Shown: piece after piece, positions 1-12,432 of the stretch
How positions within the stretch are numbered: the first letter of the stretch is position 1
Layout: every line of letters begins with the position of its first letter
Source: Hygrocybe punicea
Lineage: Eukaryota > Basidiomycota > Agaricomycetes > Agaricales > Hygrophoraceae
DNA length: 64,000 nucleotides
Direction: 5' to 3'
Assembly: GCA_963556145.1 (NCBI GenBank)
Contig: OY744469.1
Location: 5,118,767-5,182,766 of the forward strand
The notes under the pieces: model-generated
What the model saw: the letters and a program-made list of their open reading frames with translations, nothing else
What the model was told of the DNA's origin: nothing
The model's database searches: none
Made by a program: the position numbers and the translations under genes

Positions 1-331
1 AGATATGACCAAAATGACCAGGGCATTCGGACATGCCTTCACCGCAAGTCTGACACTTGAAGTTCCTGTCAATTGTGCCCATTCGGGGATCCATCAATCC
101 ACCTAGCTTGGGCTTGTGGGTGGTCTCATCCAGGACCTCTGGATGTTCGATTTTCACCACTGAAAATGCTTTCTGGAAGATTTGAGCGGCTGGACATGAA
201 AAATGGCCAAACGCAACAATGAAAGAGGACAAACGATAATCTCTGGTGAAACTCCATGAGAGGATGCCAAACTGCACCTCAGCAACCTTACGGACTGGAG
301 CTATTGAGTAAGCAAACTGGTGGCCAAGCAT
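1..331 (-). CDS. RPB1: RNA polymerase II largest subunit, N-terminal fragment (runs off left edge)
   Basis: The largest catalytic subunit of RNA polymerase II; only the N-terminus is in the window. Read leftward from the ATG at 331, the protein begins [20 protein letters not shown], the classic RPB1 start. After an intron at 173-234 (donor GTTTGT, acceptor CTTCCAG) it continues [16 protein letters not shown] and then [20 protein letters not shown], the first zinc-binding clamp region of RPB1. One oddity: between the residues GILS and PEII there are 10 extra bases (about 246-255) that break the frame and that no normal intron can remove. So this is either a decayed copy, a sequence error, or a locus-specific change. 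Family identity is very secure; integrity is not. Confidence 0.85.
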   Translation of the reverse strand, partial: MLGHQFAYSIAPVRKVAEVQFGILSWSFTRDYRLSSFIVAFGHFSCPAAQIFQKAFSVVKIEHPEVLDETTHKPKLGGLMDPRMGTIDRNFKCQTCGEGMSECPGHFGHI

Positions 332-952
332 TATGGGAGGACAAGCGTTGACCAGGAAGTTACACACAGACAAAGCCGACCAAACACGGCAATTGCCGCA
401 ACGATAGACGTGACAAGGAAATTTGGCGGGCTAAGTCTGTATAATGACCAAGTCTAAAAATACTTTTAGGACTCGGAACCAGGTGCTCCAAACAAACTTT
501 TGACAAGTTGACCTTGCCAGTGAAATTCTGTATCCGAGTCAACCTCATCCTTTACTGACAAATGGCAGGCTCAAACCACACCATTCTAAATAAGATCCAT
601 AAATTCCGGACAATCACTGCATTGTTGGAGATACTGAGGCAGGCACTACCCGCATGAGTGGTTTGGAGCCTGTCACCGTACGGTGACGGTGCTGTCACGC
701 TTGGCACGTGATGTCCGCAGAACATGGATGTCCCCTACGTTATGAAAGGCAATAACCGTCATTTTGGGGCCTAATGGCCTAATGAATGCGATCAAAGCTG
801 ATTTGATCAGTCAAGTGAGGGGCAGAAGGTCATACGCATGGAAATGGAAGTCCCTGCGGAGGCAGAACTCTTCTGGACCTGACGCAGCTCCCTCTCCGAC
901 AACCAATTGCAAACAAACCAGATACATGTAAGAGAGCAAGCAGGCCTGCGAC
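332..952. other. Intergenic region between divergent RPB1 and EngB-type genes
   Basis: No coding potential was recognised. The two flanking genes point away from each other, so this stretch should hold both promoters. It contains a perfect 16-bp palindrome at 672-687 and a CACGTG hexamer at 705-710. Confidence 0.5.
672..687. promoter_or_regulatory. Perfect 16-bp palindrome GTCACCGTACGGTGAC, possible operator
   Basis: A perfect inverted repeat with no spacer sits in the shared upstream region of RPB1 and the EngB-type gene, 18 bp before a CACGTG E-box-like hexamer. Dimeric fungal regulators commonly bind such sites. Function is inferred from shape and position only. Confidence 0.35.
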
Positions 953-2034
953 ATGGAAACGCTTCACTCAAATTTGGAGTTCATCGCATCCATTTCCATG
1001 GCTGCATACAAACGCCAGGCTCTCCACTCATCTCGCAAGCTTTGCACGCCCAACCCTCGTTATTTTAGCTCTCCTGCAAGCATTTTTGGTGATGCAAAAT
1101 CAGCCGAGTTCCTGGCATCAGCTAGCTGCCCAAGGTCCATACCTCCTCTGCACGGCTTGCCAGAGGTAAGCGCTGCGCAGTGGACAGATTTCATGAATTT
1201 ACCTCTCAACTGGCATGTCGTTTTTTCCCCTCAAGGTCGTGGTGACCGGTTTGGTCCTACATTATTTCCGCCCGCCCCCCATCGAGTCTGAAATACCTTC
1301 TGTTTAGGCCGCGCAAATGCGGGCAAGTCGACGTTGCTGAACGCTGTGCTGGGCCGAACAAACCTTCTGAATACCAGCAAAAAGCCCGTGAGTTAGATGG
1401 ATACCAACTATGCGTATATCGAATAACAACATTCATTGATACTTGATACCTTTCTATTCTGAAATTTCGAACGGCAGGGCCGGACGCAAACTTTGAATTT
1501 TTTTCGTGTAGGTCGCGAACCTGGATCGCTGATCGTGGTCGATGCCCCCGGATACGGCTCAAGGGGTCGACCGGAATGGGGTACAGTCTTCACGCATTAC
1601 GTCGAGCACCGGAAAGCGTGAGCACACACACGTTCAGTCACTCAACCACGCCCTCGTCCTCCCCCATTCCTGTTATGCTGTTCTTTTCGTATCCACTGAC
1701 TACGGTACTCACCATCAGCTTACGGCGTGTATTCGTCCTCCTCAATGCCAAACACGGCATCACCGACACCGATGTCGCCATGCTTCGTTCGCTCAACGCA
1801 CACTGCCTGGCGTCATCTGGTTTGACCTTCACTCTCCAGGCCATCATCACAAAAGCGGACACCCTCGCACCGGAGCGTGTCGGAAACGTCATTCCAGCCA
1901 TGCGCAAACAGATCTTCGACGCTGCACCGACATGTTTGCCGCCCATCCTCACTTCGGCGACGATGAAACCGTCGTTCGGCATCGAAGAGGTTAGGAAGTC
2001 CATCGTGGAGGCTTGTGGGCTTGGTGTGAGATGA
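953..2034 (+). CDS. EngB/YihA-family GTP-binding protein (probably mitochondrial)
   Basis: A TRAFAC-class GTPase of the EngB family, which in bacteria and organelles assists large ribosomal subunit assembly. Exons: 953-1165, 1236-1248, 1308-1387, 1478-1617 and 1719-2034. They join in frame to 253 aa. Visible G motifs are G1 GRANAGKST, G2 region GRTQTLNFF, G3 VVDAPGYG and G4 ITKAD, in the order and spacing of the family. Exon 2 is a 13-nt microexon that supplies the residues just before the Walker A loop. The roughly 75 residues before G1 are rich in serine and basic residues and could be a mitochondrial presequence; that is inference. Human GTPBP8 is the animal counterpart. It lies divergent to RPB1. 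Confidence 0.85.
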
Positions 2035-2633
2035 AAGGCGGCGCGAACCAAATGGTCAGTCTCTTGATGTCGACAGCTTGGGAGTCCTCTCGAATTTGGA
2101 GGGCTGTCAGATGTCAAGAAGATCACCAGTCTGCACCAGCATATTCTGGAGTCAGCAGTTATCGTTCTCGTTATTCGATGATCCGAAGATTTATTACACC
2201 TGTGATTTCCAGTTGGAAGAAAGGCGAATTACAAGTGGCGGATGTTCGGATGACTGTTCCGTTTTCCAACCAGAGGAACACGACAGAAACTGTAATAATA
2301 CCACGTCGAGGAATATAGGAATTTCAGATATAGTCATGTCACTTGGTTCTTATGCTGTCCAAGGAGAAAGCTGTTACAAAATAGATAGAAAACAAGAGGA
2401 CGAGTAAACTCTAGGAGTGACTTCGTTACTGGCCATAACCGGTACATCAGGAAGCTGTGGATATCTAGCGTTGATCCCGCTGTGGAAGGGTCGTTCTATA
2501 AACAAAAAAATCCCTCTCACTTCCACTGCAGGGTAGTATCCTGGCTGAATCTCGAAAATAAACGTCGCGACAAAATGAGATAGCATTGAGTTGGGAGGTA
2601 GAAAAAAAAAAACACGGCTCCAGACGCGATATG
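2035..2633. other. Intergenic, convergent 3' ends
   Basis: The stretch lies between the stop of the EngB-type gene and the stop of the leftward proline-rich gene, so it should hold both 3' UTRs. Short open frames here overlap on both strands and show no family features. An A-run lies at about 2,600. Confidence 0.5.
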
Positions 2634-3978
2634 TTACTCCATTCGTTGCGTGAGGTTAGGCGAGGAGCGAGTTACAGGTAAAAGCGAATTTCGTACAGGA
2701 GAAGGTGGGGGAGATGGGAAGGCAGCTTGTGTTGATGAAAGACTAATGCCAAACGCGCCCTCTGGTTCACGTTCGTCGGGTGTGGCGCCCATGTGAGAAT
2801 GTTTTCGCACGAATTTGCCCCGTATCACATAATTAAAATTCTGATTCGGCTTTTTTGCCGCCACGCCTTCGATAGGTGGCGTGGCTGTGCAAAGGGAGGG
2901 GGAGAGGAGTGCTGATGGTACTTGGAACTTGTGAGGTAGGGAAACACGGTCGGTGTTGAAGTCGTTGATAGATGGTGGTTTCATGTCAGACATTGAACTG
3001 CCGGTATAATGTGATAAGTGAACATTGGGGCCAGAGGGAACAGGATATTTAGCTGGAGGGAGCTGGAACTGGGTGTGATCGGGAGATGCATTAGGGGAAG
3101 GGGTTGACGGTTCCTGATCTCCGTCATCGTAGGGGTCCGCGTCAACTAAACGAGAATTTGTGGGCGGCGAATTACAGGCCGAAGGAGGCTGAGATGATGA
3201 GGGAGTGGAGGGAGGCGTATTTAACAGAGGTAAAAATGTAAAGGTTGGCCTTGGTCGTCGGGGAGTGGGAACGGCGGTGGGAAGGTGCGCGAGAGACGGG
3301 GGGTGGTAGATTGGGGGTGGAGGAGGGAGAGGCTTGGACATGGCCCATGAAGTTGGTGCTAACGGGGGTTGCGATACGTCGGGGGAAGACGGTGGTGATG
3401 ACGGCAAAAATGTTGAGGGTGCTGGAGGTGATGCGGGGGCATTGGATAGCAATGGCAGCAGTGTAACAGGTACACCGGACAACAATTGCGACGGGGGTTT
3501 TTGACACAGTGGGTCAGGAATTTGGTTTGCTCTGGGTAATGACTGTTGAATCTCCTTTAATTCCAGGATCTCCCTAGACAAGTAGCAGGCGACAATCAGT
3601 TCCAATGGCAAAGTGATTTCGGGATAGCAATACGGCAAGACCACCAAGTAATTCCATGGGGACAGAACTTGGCCAAGCTACAGAGTACGCGACGTGAGAA
3701 ACTCACAGATAAGACAGGGTTCGGGCAGGCTCGGCTGGAGTGCGATCCCACTCGTCGGCGAGATGGATTTCTTCTGAACCCTCTGCGCAAAATGCAACAC
3801 ATTTCCGGGGATGAGGACAGCGCTGACCATTGCTCGAGACGGAGTGTCCCAGTTTCAGGCAACCTTTCATTGCGCACGGTCGGATTTGAGGTGAGGTGTC
3901 AAGGTGAGAGAGTCGGGTAATAGGCCTTGGAGATTGCCAATAAATAGTTGCAGTGTTATTTTTTACTTGTCCAGCCAT
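2634..3978 (-). CDS. Proline-rich hypothetical protein with N-terminal Cys/His cluster
   Basis: Two exons, 3707-3978 and 2634-3573, separated by a GT-AG intron (3574-3706), join in frame to 403 aa. The N-terminal part holds a Cys/His-rich stretch (around residues 35-65, with C, C, H, C, C, C) followed by EIHLADEWDRTPAEPA. Splicing then gives LSYLEILELKEIQQSLPRAN. The rest is a long Pro/Ser-rich, low-complexity tail, probably disordered. I do not recognise the family. The start at 3978 is the first ATG of the open frame; an ATG about 100 bases further in would drop a poorly conserved-looking leader. The splice join and the structured first third make a real gene likely. Confidence 0.6.
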
Positions 3979-5580
3979 TACCTCCGTTCCGTTCCGTCTT
4001 CGTGGGTCACGTGCTGCCCTTTTTTGATAAACTCAAGTTACAACGACTCTTCGCCGTCGTCCTCCATGGCGGATTGCCCTCACACGGAATCAGAGGGTGG
4101 TCTTTACCTGTTTAGCTGGCAGCTGTGCTCCAATGAATCCTGATGAAACAAACATTCTTCACTTCCTGGCCATTCTCATCTGGCCGTGGCTTATCTACGC
4201 GGGAACGAGACAGTCTAGCCTCAGTGCGTTGTGGTGTCCGTCCAACCTAATTTGCTATCCCCGGATTTCTTATCAATACTTACATAGGCACATGAGCGTC
4301 TCTATGACATGTGGACCCCAGTATTCTTCCTTGCCGTTGTATCGATTCATGTCCCTGTTTCGCATTGGGATTTTCACTTTCGAGTGGTACCGAGGATCCT
4401 GCTTATGTCAATGTGCCAACACTTATCCCCGTACCTATGCCAGTTGTCCCACAAAACTCTGTTTCAGGAATCGTCGTCGGTGAGTGCACAGCCGCCAACC
4501 GCCACCTTGTTTATCTTGCGGGTTCCCAGGTCACCCACGTCAACTACTTGATGGACAGGGAGGGATCAGCGCTTCAGTCCACAAGTCAGCTGAAACAAGT
4601 CGAATTCCGTTGTTCTTGGAGGATGTCTCGCCACGTGGTGATTTCCCCTCGTTAACTCCTCTAGGATAATTCCCATTCACCTTATCGACAGCAAGGTTGC
4701 CGCACTGGGAACAATTCTTCACACACACATTCCGGCACGACGGGTTACTTTATTACCGAGGAGGAAAGCTAGTTCCTTGATTTTTTGTGGACCTTTCACC
4801 AGGACAAGTCTCGAACCTCAAGCTCCAGAACCTTGGACAAAGATCCCTTCGGAAGACTTTCCAGAGGTCTTTGGAAGACATTCCTTATAGCTGCCAGCCA
4901 GCCATTCCAATTCGCACGATTCTCCTCCAGTTTGGGTGTCATGATTGCACAATTCGAACTGATGATATCCGTATGTTCTATCAAAGACTGACGGCTCCCA
5001 TGCCATGCCAGGTCAGGATTTTGATCGTTTTAAACTTTGGGACAAAAGTCGCCGAGATTTTGACGTGCGAACCGGGACCAATTCTCCTGCATGTGTTCTG
5101 GGAGAAAGAACATGGCAACACCACGTACCAGTCTGGCTTTCTTCGTGTAGCGGTCAAGTTTCACGGTGTACGACTTTATTACAATTACTGTTGTTTTCCC
5201 ATCGCCCACACCGGGTGAAATTCTGACATGTTCAGCCACCATCAAGCCTCGTCACTTGAAGCTTGAAGGATCAAATAGTCGTTGCCTGTCACCGCGTTTG
5301 GCTCCTTGGGTCAAGGTTCCTTCATTCACGGTCCGTTTAGTTAGCGTAAGTATCTCGGCCGAGCTCGAGATACGGGGCAGTTTCCCTACGGCGTCGGAAA
5401 AATGCCCGCAGGGTAATAGACAGGACCCGTACAACTTGAACTTGGGCGCTTCACTCACTGGCAAAAAAAGTTCAAGTCAAAATGGCGGCTTACGTGATGT
5501 TATTATACCCTGAATTTCTCACCTCTTTGAACTTTTTTCAAACGAACCTTTATTAAAGAGTTTTGGCAAAGTCTGCAACA
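3979..5580. other. Unassigned region upstream of MKT1, no supported gene model
   Basis: Several overlapping frames of 60-143 codons occur on the plus strand (for example near 4,311-4,655 and 4,787-5,218). None shows a known motif and I could not link them by convincing splice sites into one protein. It may hold an unrecognised or decayed intron-rich gene plus the MKT1 promoter. Confidence 0.3.
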
Positions 5581-8288
5581 ATGCCCATAAAGCATCTCGA
5601 GAGTAAGCATCTCGCGTCACCCTCGCTGCAACAAAAAAAAAAGAAAAAAACTCACAGTGAATGTTGCTTTAGACTATCTTTCTGAGCGAAAACATTTACA
5701 AACCCTGTCGCTTTCTGTTCTCGCCGATTCACGTCTAGGAATCGATGCATCCTATTATCTACAGCTGTTGACAGACAATCCACCCTCGAGAGAGCCCCTT
5801 CTGGCGGCTACAGGGGGCCTTCCGCTTGCGCTTACGCAGCGCGTTGAATCCGATCTTCGCGCTCTCGAAAAACTGCGAATAAAGCCCGTTTTCGTATTCC
5901 CCGGGCTTGTGCCCAACAAGCGAAATCCCAACCAACATTTGGAGCAAACCGAGGCATGCAGAGATAGACGGGATGCTTGGACAAAATACGAGGCAGGCCA
6001 GGAGGAGGCCGCCACGAAGCTCTTTGACGGTAGGAGCAGCTTTGCCCAGTGGGATCTGTGGCGAATGGTGTTGCGAATATTTAGGCATAGGAATGTTGAG
6101 TTTATCATTGCTCCATACATTGCTTGGGCCCAAGTAATTATTTTTTACTTCCTTTGTCTGGCGTTCACTGATGTTGTCTTTCTTGTCACTAGTTGATATA
6201 CCTACAACGCCACCCGAAAGCTTACATTCATGCCCTTTACGGCCCCACGGATGCTTTGTTATACCCCGGAGTCGACAAACTTATTACCTCTCTCGACCTC
6301 ACTTCCGCCAATCCCTCCTTCTCATTCGCTTCTAAGCGGTCCATCCTATCCGACCTGGGTGTCTCAGAGGATCAATTTCTTGATATCGGTATCCTCGTCG
6401 GTTTTGATCACTCTCCTCCCTTTCCCCCCACGATCCACGAGCAGGCATTGAAAGCAACGGTTGATATGGTCAAATACTACAAATCGGGTCACGCCGCTGT
6501 TTCTGCCTTTTCAGACCACCCTTCAGTAAAAGCCATTCAATACATGGAACATTATGCGAGGACCCACTCCATGATCAGGCATTCTTTAATCCTCAATTCT
6601 GACGGGACTGTGGCGCCACTTCCTTTAGCGATCGCAACCCCCCCTGGCCATGGTCATTCAGGTCACCATCCGCATCACCCGACCTCGGCAGACATTCCGT
6701 CCGATCTTCATGAAATCTTCACGAACCGGCTTCCGGATCCCATTTACTACTATCTCTCGCGCGGCCTCCTTGGTCCCCAAGCTCTCGTCTGGCTTACTAC
6801 AGGGCAGATCGTGGAAATTCCTCCGCTGGACAATGGCGAGACTACCGAATATAAACGTTTCGTCAAGGAGGTCATCACGGATGGTCAGACGGGACCACGA
6901 GCGACTGCTCTGGCGCTTATCAGTGGCGCTTCAAGCGGCTTCTGGTGCAATCGAAAAGTGAAAGGCTCCTTTTGGTTCGATCAACCCCCACACAATCAAA
7001 AACTTGTTCAGCACAATTCTCAGCAAACCGTGGAGTTGGCGAGGAGAGTTGCTGGCTGGAACGTCACGTATGCTACTGTGGAAGAGGAATTGAGGAGACA
7101 AAATGTAAGGATCACGTCCGGTTGAATCATTCGTGGTTTTCTTTTGACACTTGGGGTAGTCTTCGACGATCGATTTCGCCCTTTGTTTGGGTGCGACTGC
7201 AACGGAGAGACTGGCAAGTCGCACCAAAGTTCGACCCCAGGGTCCTCTAGACAAAAAAGACGAGGTGGTCGCCAACGTGATTTGGAGGTTCCTTGAGTTG
7301 CGTGGGTGAGTAAGCTGAGTTTTCGATCAGCGCGCATCCTGCATTTCTGACATGTCAGCCTAGATTCCTCCTAAACACTCATACACATTCTCCATTGGCG
7401 CGCGCCATGTACCAAGCAATCAGACCTGCCCGTCTAAACGATAAGTTCCAAGATCCCCTGTATCTGTTTCTAGAACTTGTCAGGGCTGGCGTTATGCACG
7501 GTCACCTGTGGTCAGGTAGAGCGTTTAGTGGTGGACCAAGTTTTGGCACCGGCAAGTGATATCTCCCGGTCATGAGGGTGCTGAAAGGTTAATGATTGAC
7601 GCCACCAGATGACGAAAAATCGTGCATGCTCCTCGTGATGCGGGTACTGAGCATCGTGCCATTGAACTTCAAGGCAAGAGCAGGAACGGTTCCAAAACTG
7701 AGTTGTTGAATTGATCTTCTTTGAGGTATTTAGGCTCAACCTTGGTCGGCTCCGTTGTCACGAGAACTGCTGGTTTTTAACTCATTCGTGCGCTCACTCA
7801 CACGTGCTCTTCGGACTCTCTTGGAGGTAGCCTCATTAAACATGCTCCTCCGCGCTGACGCCCGCCGTGCTCGAGATGACCTGCTGGACATCGCCCTCTC
7901 TCTACCGTTCCAAACAGAAGTTAATACTGGATTTGGCGTTCTTGCCAAAGTATACCTAGACGCGCTAACTCATCTGAACCATCGCACGAGAGTACGTGAT
8001 CCCAACGCGGAAGGGGTACAAGAAGCCAAGGCGATAGCGTTGGAGATCTGCGAGGAGACGTTCCCAGGCGTCAAGTCTCCCAGACAAGAGGTCGAAAGGG
8101 GGTTTCGGTTTTGGGACGTGGTCAGTACCACGATGGCTGTTCTATTCGGGGTTTATTCTGCCACTAAACTGATGTTTACGCAGGCGTTAATGGCCATGAG
8201 GCAGCTTCACTCAGAGGGGGCCGTGCTGCGTGAGTTGATGGATCAGTTTGAAGCAGCAGAAGCATGGCTGGCGCCCATGCGTCCATGA
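5581..8288 (+). CDS. MKT1: Mkt1-like post-transcriptional regulator (XPG/FEN1-related fold)
   Basis: Mkt1 is an inactive relative of XPG/FEN1 nucleases; in yeast it works with Pbp1 on mRNA expression. Eight exons join to 761 aa (yeast Mkt1 is similar in size): 5581-5602, 5673-6133, 6193-7104, 7160-7305, 7364-7551, 7609-7673, 7734-8120 and 8184-8288. The XPG-N-like region reads ADSRLGIDASYYLQLL, then KLRIKPVFVFPGLVPNKR. The I-region-like part reads NVEFIIAPYIAWAQLIYLQR and ALYGPTDALLYPG. The C-terminal Mkt1 domain includes ALSLPFQTEVNTGFGVLAKV. Two introns (7552-7608 and 7674-7733) use GC donors (GCAAGT and GCAAGA). The last intron (8121-8183) is 63 nt and stop-free, so it would stay in frame if retained. 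Frame continuity across all joins makes an intact gene likely. Confidence 0.85.
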
Positions 8289-8649
8289 ACGGGTTCGTCG
8301 GTCAAGCAGCTGTGCGTGTGTGATAGAAGGCAGTCCTCTGTGTTGGCAGTTGTGAGAAACCTCTTGTGCCAAGAGACTAAATAAAAATAAAAAAAAGTTC
8401 ACGTGAGATCTCGGGTGAATCTCCGATCATCGGCAGTCCGTAAACAGGCTGGGAAAATCTCCGAAGCTGGATCTCGGACGGATTTCTTTTTTTCTTCCAA
8501 TTTTAATTTTTTAATTTTTTAATTTTTTGCCACCTTTTGCTATGCCATCCTGTTCGACTACAAATGCCTGCAACTGATCTCCCCGCAACCCCTTTTGAGT
8601 TCGAACCAATCCTTTGTCGTGCCCCGACCTCGCCCCTCTCCGTTTCACG
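8289..8649. other. Intergenic between MKT1 and the zinc-cluster gene
   Basis: Holds the MKT1 3' UTR and the promoter of the next gene. A T/A-rich run with repeats of TTTTAA lies at about 8,485-8,528. No gene seen. Confidence 0.5.
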
Positions 8650-9464
8650 ATGCTAGGTCCAGCAGTACTAGCAGCCCCTCTCTCCATCCTGGCTCCCCAT
8701 CTCATGCTCACCGACGACCAGCCTAACTATGCCAAACTCCCCCTAGCTAATCATTTCTACGTGCAGCAACAGCACACCGTCCAAATCATCCAACTCGTCG
8801 AAGGCCCACCCCCACCCCCTCGACGAATCAATTCTGTCATCAGCTCTGGCACCCCCTCTTCATCTTCGTTGGCTTACTCGGTCTCCGAGTCTGACGAGGA
8901 GTCCGTTTATTCGTCGTACTGCTCCTCGGACCCATCTACCGACCAATTCCAATCGGAGCACGATTGTCATCACATTTCACCACCAGATGAAAGCTATGCC
9001 GCTCGCATGAAGCGCATCTTTGCCTGGAGAGATCATTTTTCAAATGACTTTGGCACATCTTCTCCCGGTACGTTGTTACCCCCAAAACCCACCCCCGCTC
9101 TCTTTCCATTTGTCAATAATATCGCTTACCCTCCGACAGACACGCCATTCTCACCCACTTCGAAGTGGAAGCTTATCAATGACGGTGTTGATGATGATGC
9201 AGTAAGCGCTTCTATTCTTTTTTTTTTTTCTTTCTTTCTTTTTTTTTCCCGTTTGCTCCCCGTCTGACCCACGGTCGTCAGACTTCACACGCGTCGAAAC
9301 GATCACGCTCACACCCGAACCGAAAACCCACAGGCTCCCTCTCCGCTTACTCATGTCCGGCCTGTGACGACTCTTTCCCTTCTCGACAGAGCCTTCGACA
9401 GCATGGGCAAGCCCCTGATGCAAACACGGCTTGTTATGTTGCGGTGGAGTACGCCTTCGAATGA
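8650..9464 (+). CDS. Small Ser-rich protein with C-terminal Cys/His finger
   Basis: Two exons, 8650-9201 and 9282-9464, with donor GTAAGC and acceptor TCGTCAG, give 244 aa. An in-frame TTG lies 36 bases upstream, but 8650 is the first ATG. The N-terminal half is Ser-rich and acidic (SVSESDEESVYSSYCSS). A basic RSRSHPNRKP stretch follows the splice. The C-terminus is YSCPACDDSFPSRQSLRQHG followed by a Cys ten residues on, a C-x2-C-x12-H-x9-C arrangement rather than a standard C2H2 finger, and the protein ends soon after. I think similar tails occur in other basidiomycete hypothetical proteins. A nuclear or nucleic-acid-binding role is only inferred. Confidence 0.65.
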
Positions 9465-12180
9465 CGCAGGGCAGTGGGAAACTTTGGTTACCCACGATGG
9501 ACTTCCGTTTCATTTCCGGACATTCAGCACGATTCCCCGATTCACACTCATGACGAGCCTGACCTGATGGATTGTATCATGAAATTGACGAAGTGTTGCT
9601 AGCCTATTCTTCACTAGTTTACATTATATCTCCACTTATTTCACGATTCACGATAACTTACGCTTGTCTTGTCCGCACATTGGCGTGCGAGCCCATTTCA
9701 ACTGTCATGGTACTATAACACCAATCAGGAATACACCAATCATGAACAGATTGCCACAAATAGAAACGAAGTATTGTTCATATTATTATTATTATTATTA
9801 TTATTATTATCATTATGTAATAAATATATCGCATGAAGGAAAAGAATAAAGCCGCATTAGAAACTTGTCAAGACGACAAACACAATATAACCCTCCGCAC
9901 CATACACGTTTTGTCAGGGTGAACACTCTGAACAGCCTGTCTCAGAAGGAATACAAACCAAGGCACGGAAATCGGGATCAACGCCTCTTTGCATTTCACC
10001 GAAAGCCCGTCGTTCGTATAGCTCCGACATTATTGTAAGGCCGATGAGCGCCCAAAACACGGCTTGCAACTCATATAATCATACTCGGAAAGGCAGCCTG
10101 CACGTTGGGGGGCTGGAAGTCGTTACTGCGCAACGGAGAGTCGTTTTTAAAACTTGGGGGGAAGTTGAAAGTTAATCTTGAGATTCTGACGTGGGTTTTA
10201 TGCAAGAAAGCAGCAAGAGAAGGGGCAAGGCCCATCGATAGGGAAATAAGATTTGCGTGTAGCGCAGCGTGCACCACCACGCCGTGCGGTAGAAAGAAAG
10301 AGAAGATGGAAAAACTCTGAGCGTGTTAGGCATCGGATCATTCCAACATGGCATCCGACCACACAAGTTGATGCTTGTGGGTTTCGCACCACTGCCATCG
10401 CCACTGGGACACGCCAAGAGCCAATGCCAGGACGAGACATTGGTTCCGAAAGGTGAGGCACAACTATCGAGCACCAAATGTGATATCAGAGTCTCGCAAT
10501 CATCAGCTTTCAGCGCTTCGAAGGTTCATCCCTGTACGATTAACAGGGTATATTAACACTACCATAGGAGTACTTACTGCCTCGCGCTGATAAGCTCTAC
10601 CTGCCGAGGATCTCATGGTTACCAGTCTAGGGACGGCGACGAAACAGTTGTAAGAAAACGCACTGTATGATAGCCGCCGCTAGAGCCCGGAGAGTGGGCA
10701 ATTTGGCGACCGTCACATGCGCAAAACACGCTGATTTTATCAGAATTGAGTGGGAGTAATAAGTACCAGTAAATTCGGAACAAAGCCTGCGATAAGGAAT
10801 TTCAGAGATATTCAAATTCGAAGAAGGAACGTGAACACGCCCCAGGAACGATTCTCAGCAGCATATTCGAAACAAGGTACGGGGAGTAGTTTCTTTGTGC
10901 TCCGGAGGATCTAGACCGCGGCATGACCTGGTGAATGAAAGTAAGATTGACATAGCGGTATTGCGACAACATCGGCGTTCACGAATGTTCACGATTGAGT
11001 TTGATTGTTTGATCACCGGTCTTGGGTAGAAGGCAACGATCGGATTAATGATCGGATTATTACTACTACTGGGCATGTCTGCGTAGATTTCGGACGAAAA
11101 TTTGGCAGAGTGACCCGAACACGTCACTTGAAGCAGCTTTCAATGCTGAATCCGGAGGTAATTTTTGAATGGCGACCGCGATGTCTGTAAACGCCTAAGC
11201 GTACATGGAAACGCCGTAGACGGCCTTCAACCGCTGATTGTTAATCTGATGGTACTCACCCATGCACGTCAGGCCAGACATACACAACATCAATACTTCG
11301 CCAGCCACCCGTCGGATTACCAAATAGGATGGTCAAAATAACCATATTCACAGGTGAAGTCTCATTTTCAGAGAGACGGTACGAATAATAAGCCTTGGGT
11401 CTTCTCAATCTGCGCTGGAACAAAGGTTTCAGAACAAGTTCATCGAGGATCCTCCTAAGGAACCGGCATGCACAATAACCGCCCCAGTTCACCTTTGATT
11501 ACTTGTATGAACGAACAGCCGCCAAGTAAATGTGATTGATTGATGCAGTCAAAACCTCCAAAACCATTAACGGTCCTTCTCTGCAGGATACTGGAGAGTA
11601 TCATGAATTACGGACGTTCGGACAAGTCCATCTATGAAAGCCGGGGCGATATGATAGCACCTGGTTAATATGTTTGGCTTTCATAACACGCCTTCTGCTG
11701 TCAGGAAGTCGGCTTGTTTCTATGGTTAAGTACCCCAAGGCGAGACCAGAGAGGTTTGCTGCATCCACATCTCGCTCGGAGTCCATAAGGAGCGAATTGA
11801 ACATGAATCGAAACATGTTTTTTTGCCTACACATAGACTTTGTCATACCGACATGTGGTGATAAGTCTTGCAGTTTTTTGTAAGGAGATTCATCGTTTTG
11901 TGGAGCATGATGCGTAGACAGTCTGAAATGGCACGTGGATCAAATGCGGACGGCTCCTAGAACTACAACCTAGGTGATCAAAATATAAGTTTTAATGCCA
12001 GTTGAACTAACAAACGCACCCATTCAACACAATCAACAGCAGCTTCAACTGCTGTCCTATCCTGAAGAAACTCGCAAAACAGCCTCTGCGGCTACTGCAT
12101 GACCAAGTATAGGCATGGTACGAGACATTGCATCAGGAAACCGAGGAGAGCCTGGTAATGTCTAGGCGGAGTTGATATCT
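9465..12180. other. Region without a supported gene; possible decayed intron-rich gene on minus strand
   Basis: Minus-strand stretches look exon-like but could not be joined convincingly: about 11,601-11,846, about 11,256-11,492 (ending in a good GTGAGT donor) and about 9,930-10,060 (ALIGLTIMSELYERRAFGEM, ending at a stop). They may be pieces of one decayed gene, possibly with a membrane segment. I see no family match. Confidence 0.25.
9781..9810. repeat. ATT trinucleotide microsatellite
   Basis: About ten uninterrupted copies of TAT/ATT. Confidence 0.95.
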
Positions 12181-12229
12181 GATAAGCAGATAGCTGGCTA
12201 GCATATCTTGCATTATCATCCCTTCCAAG

Positions 12230-12432
12230 TCCATATAATTATTATTAAAGTTGATCAAAATTCCTCACATTTGCAGAGGATTGGGCATGGGCTACAGTGG
12301 GTTACAATGGGCCTGGAAGATAGTCAACTAGTCACATCAGCTTATCAAGTTCACCCAATTATTATTACAGTTGATCAAAATATTTCATGTTTGCAGTGGA
12401 TTGGGCATGGGCTACAGTGGGTTATAATAGAG
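12230..12432. repeat. Two-copy direct repeat, about 75 bp each, offset about 122 bp
   Basis: Both copies share the block GTTGATCAAAAT, then a TTTGCAG stretch, then GATTGGGCATGGGCTACAGT, at about 12,233-12,308 and 12,357-12,430, with scattered substitutions. Confidence 0.85.

Noticed and set aside
1638..2126. 162-codon minus frame opposite the last EngB exon
   Set aside because: Antisense shadow of a well-supported exon.
4311..5218. A plus-strand gene between the proline-rich gene and MKT1
   Set aside because: Frames could not be joined by convincing splice sites and show no motif.
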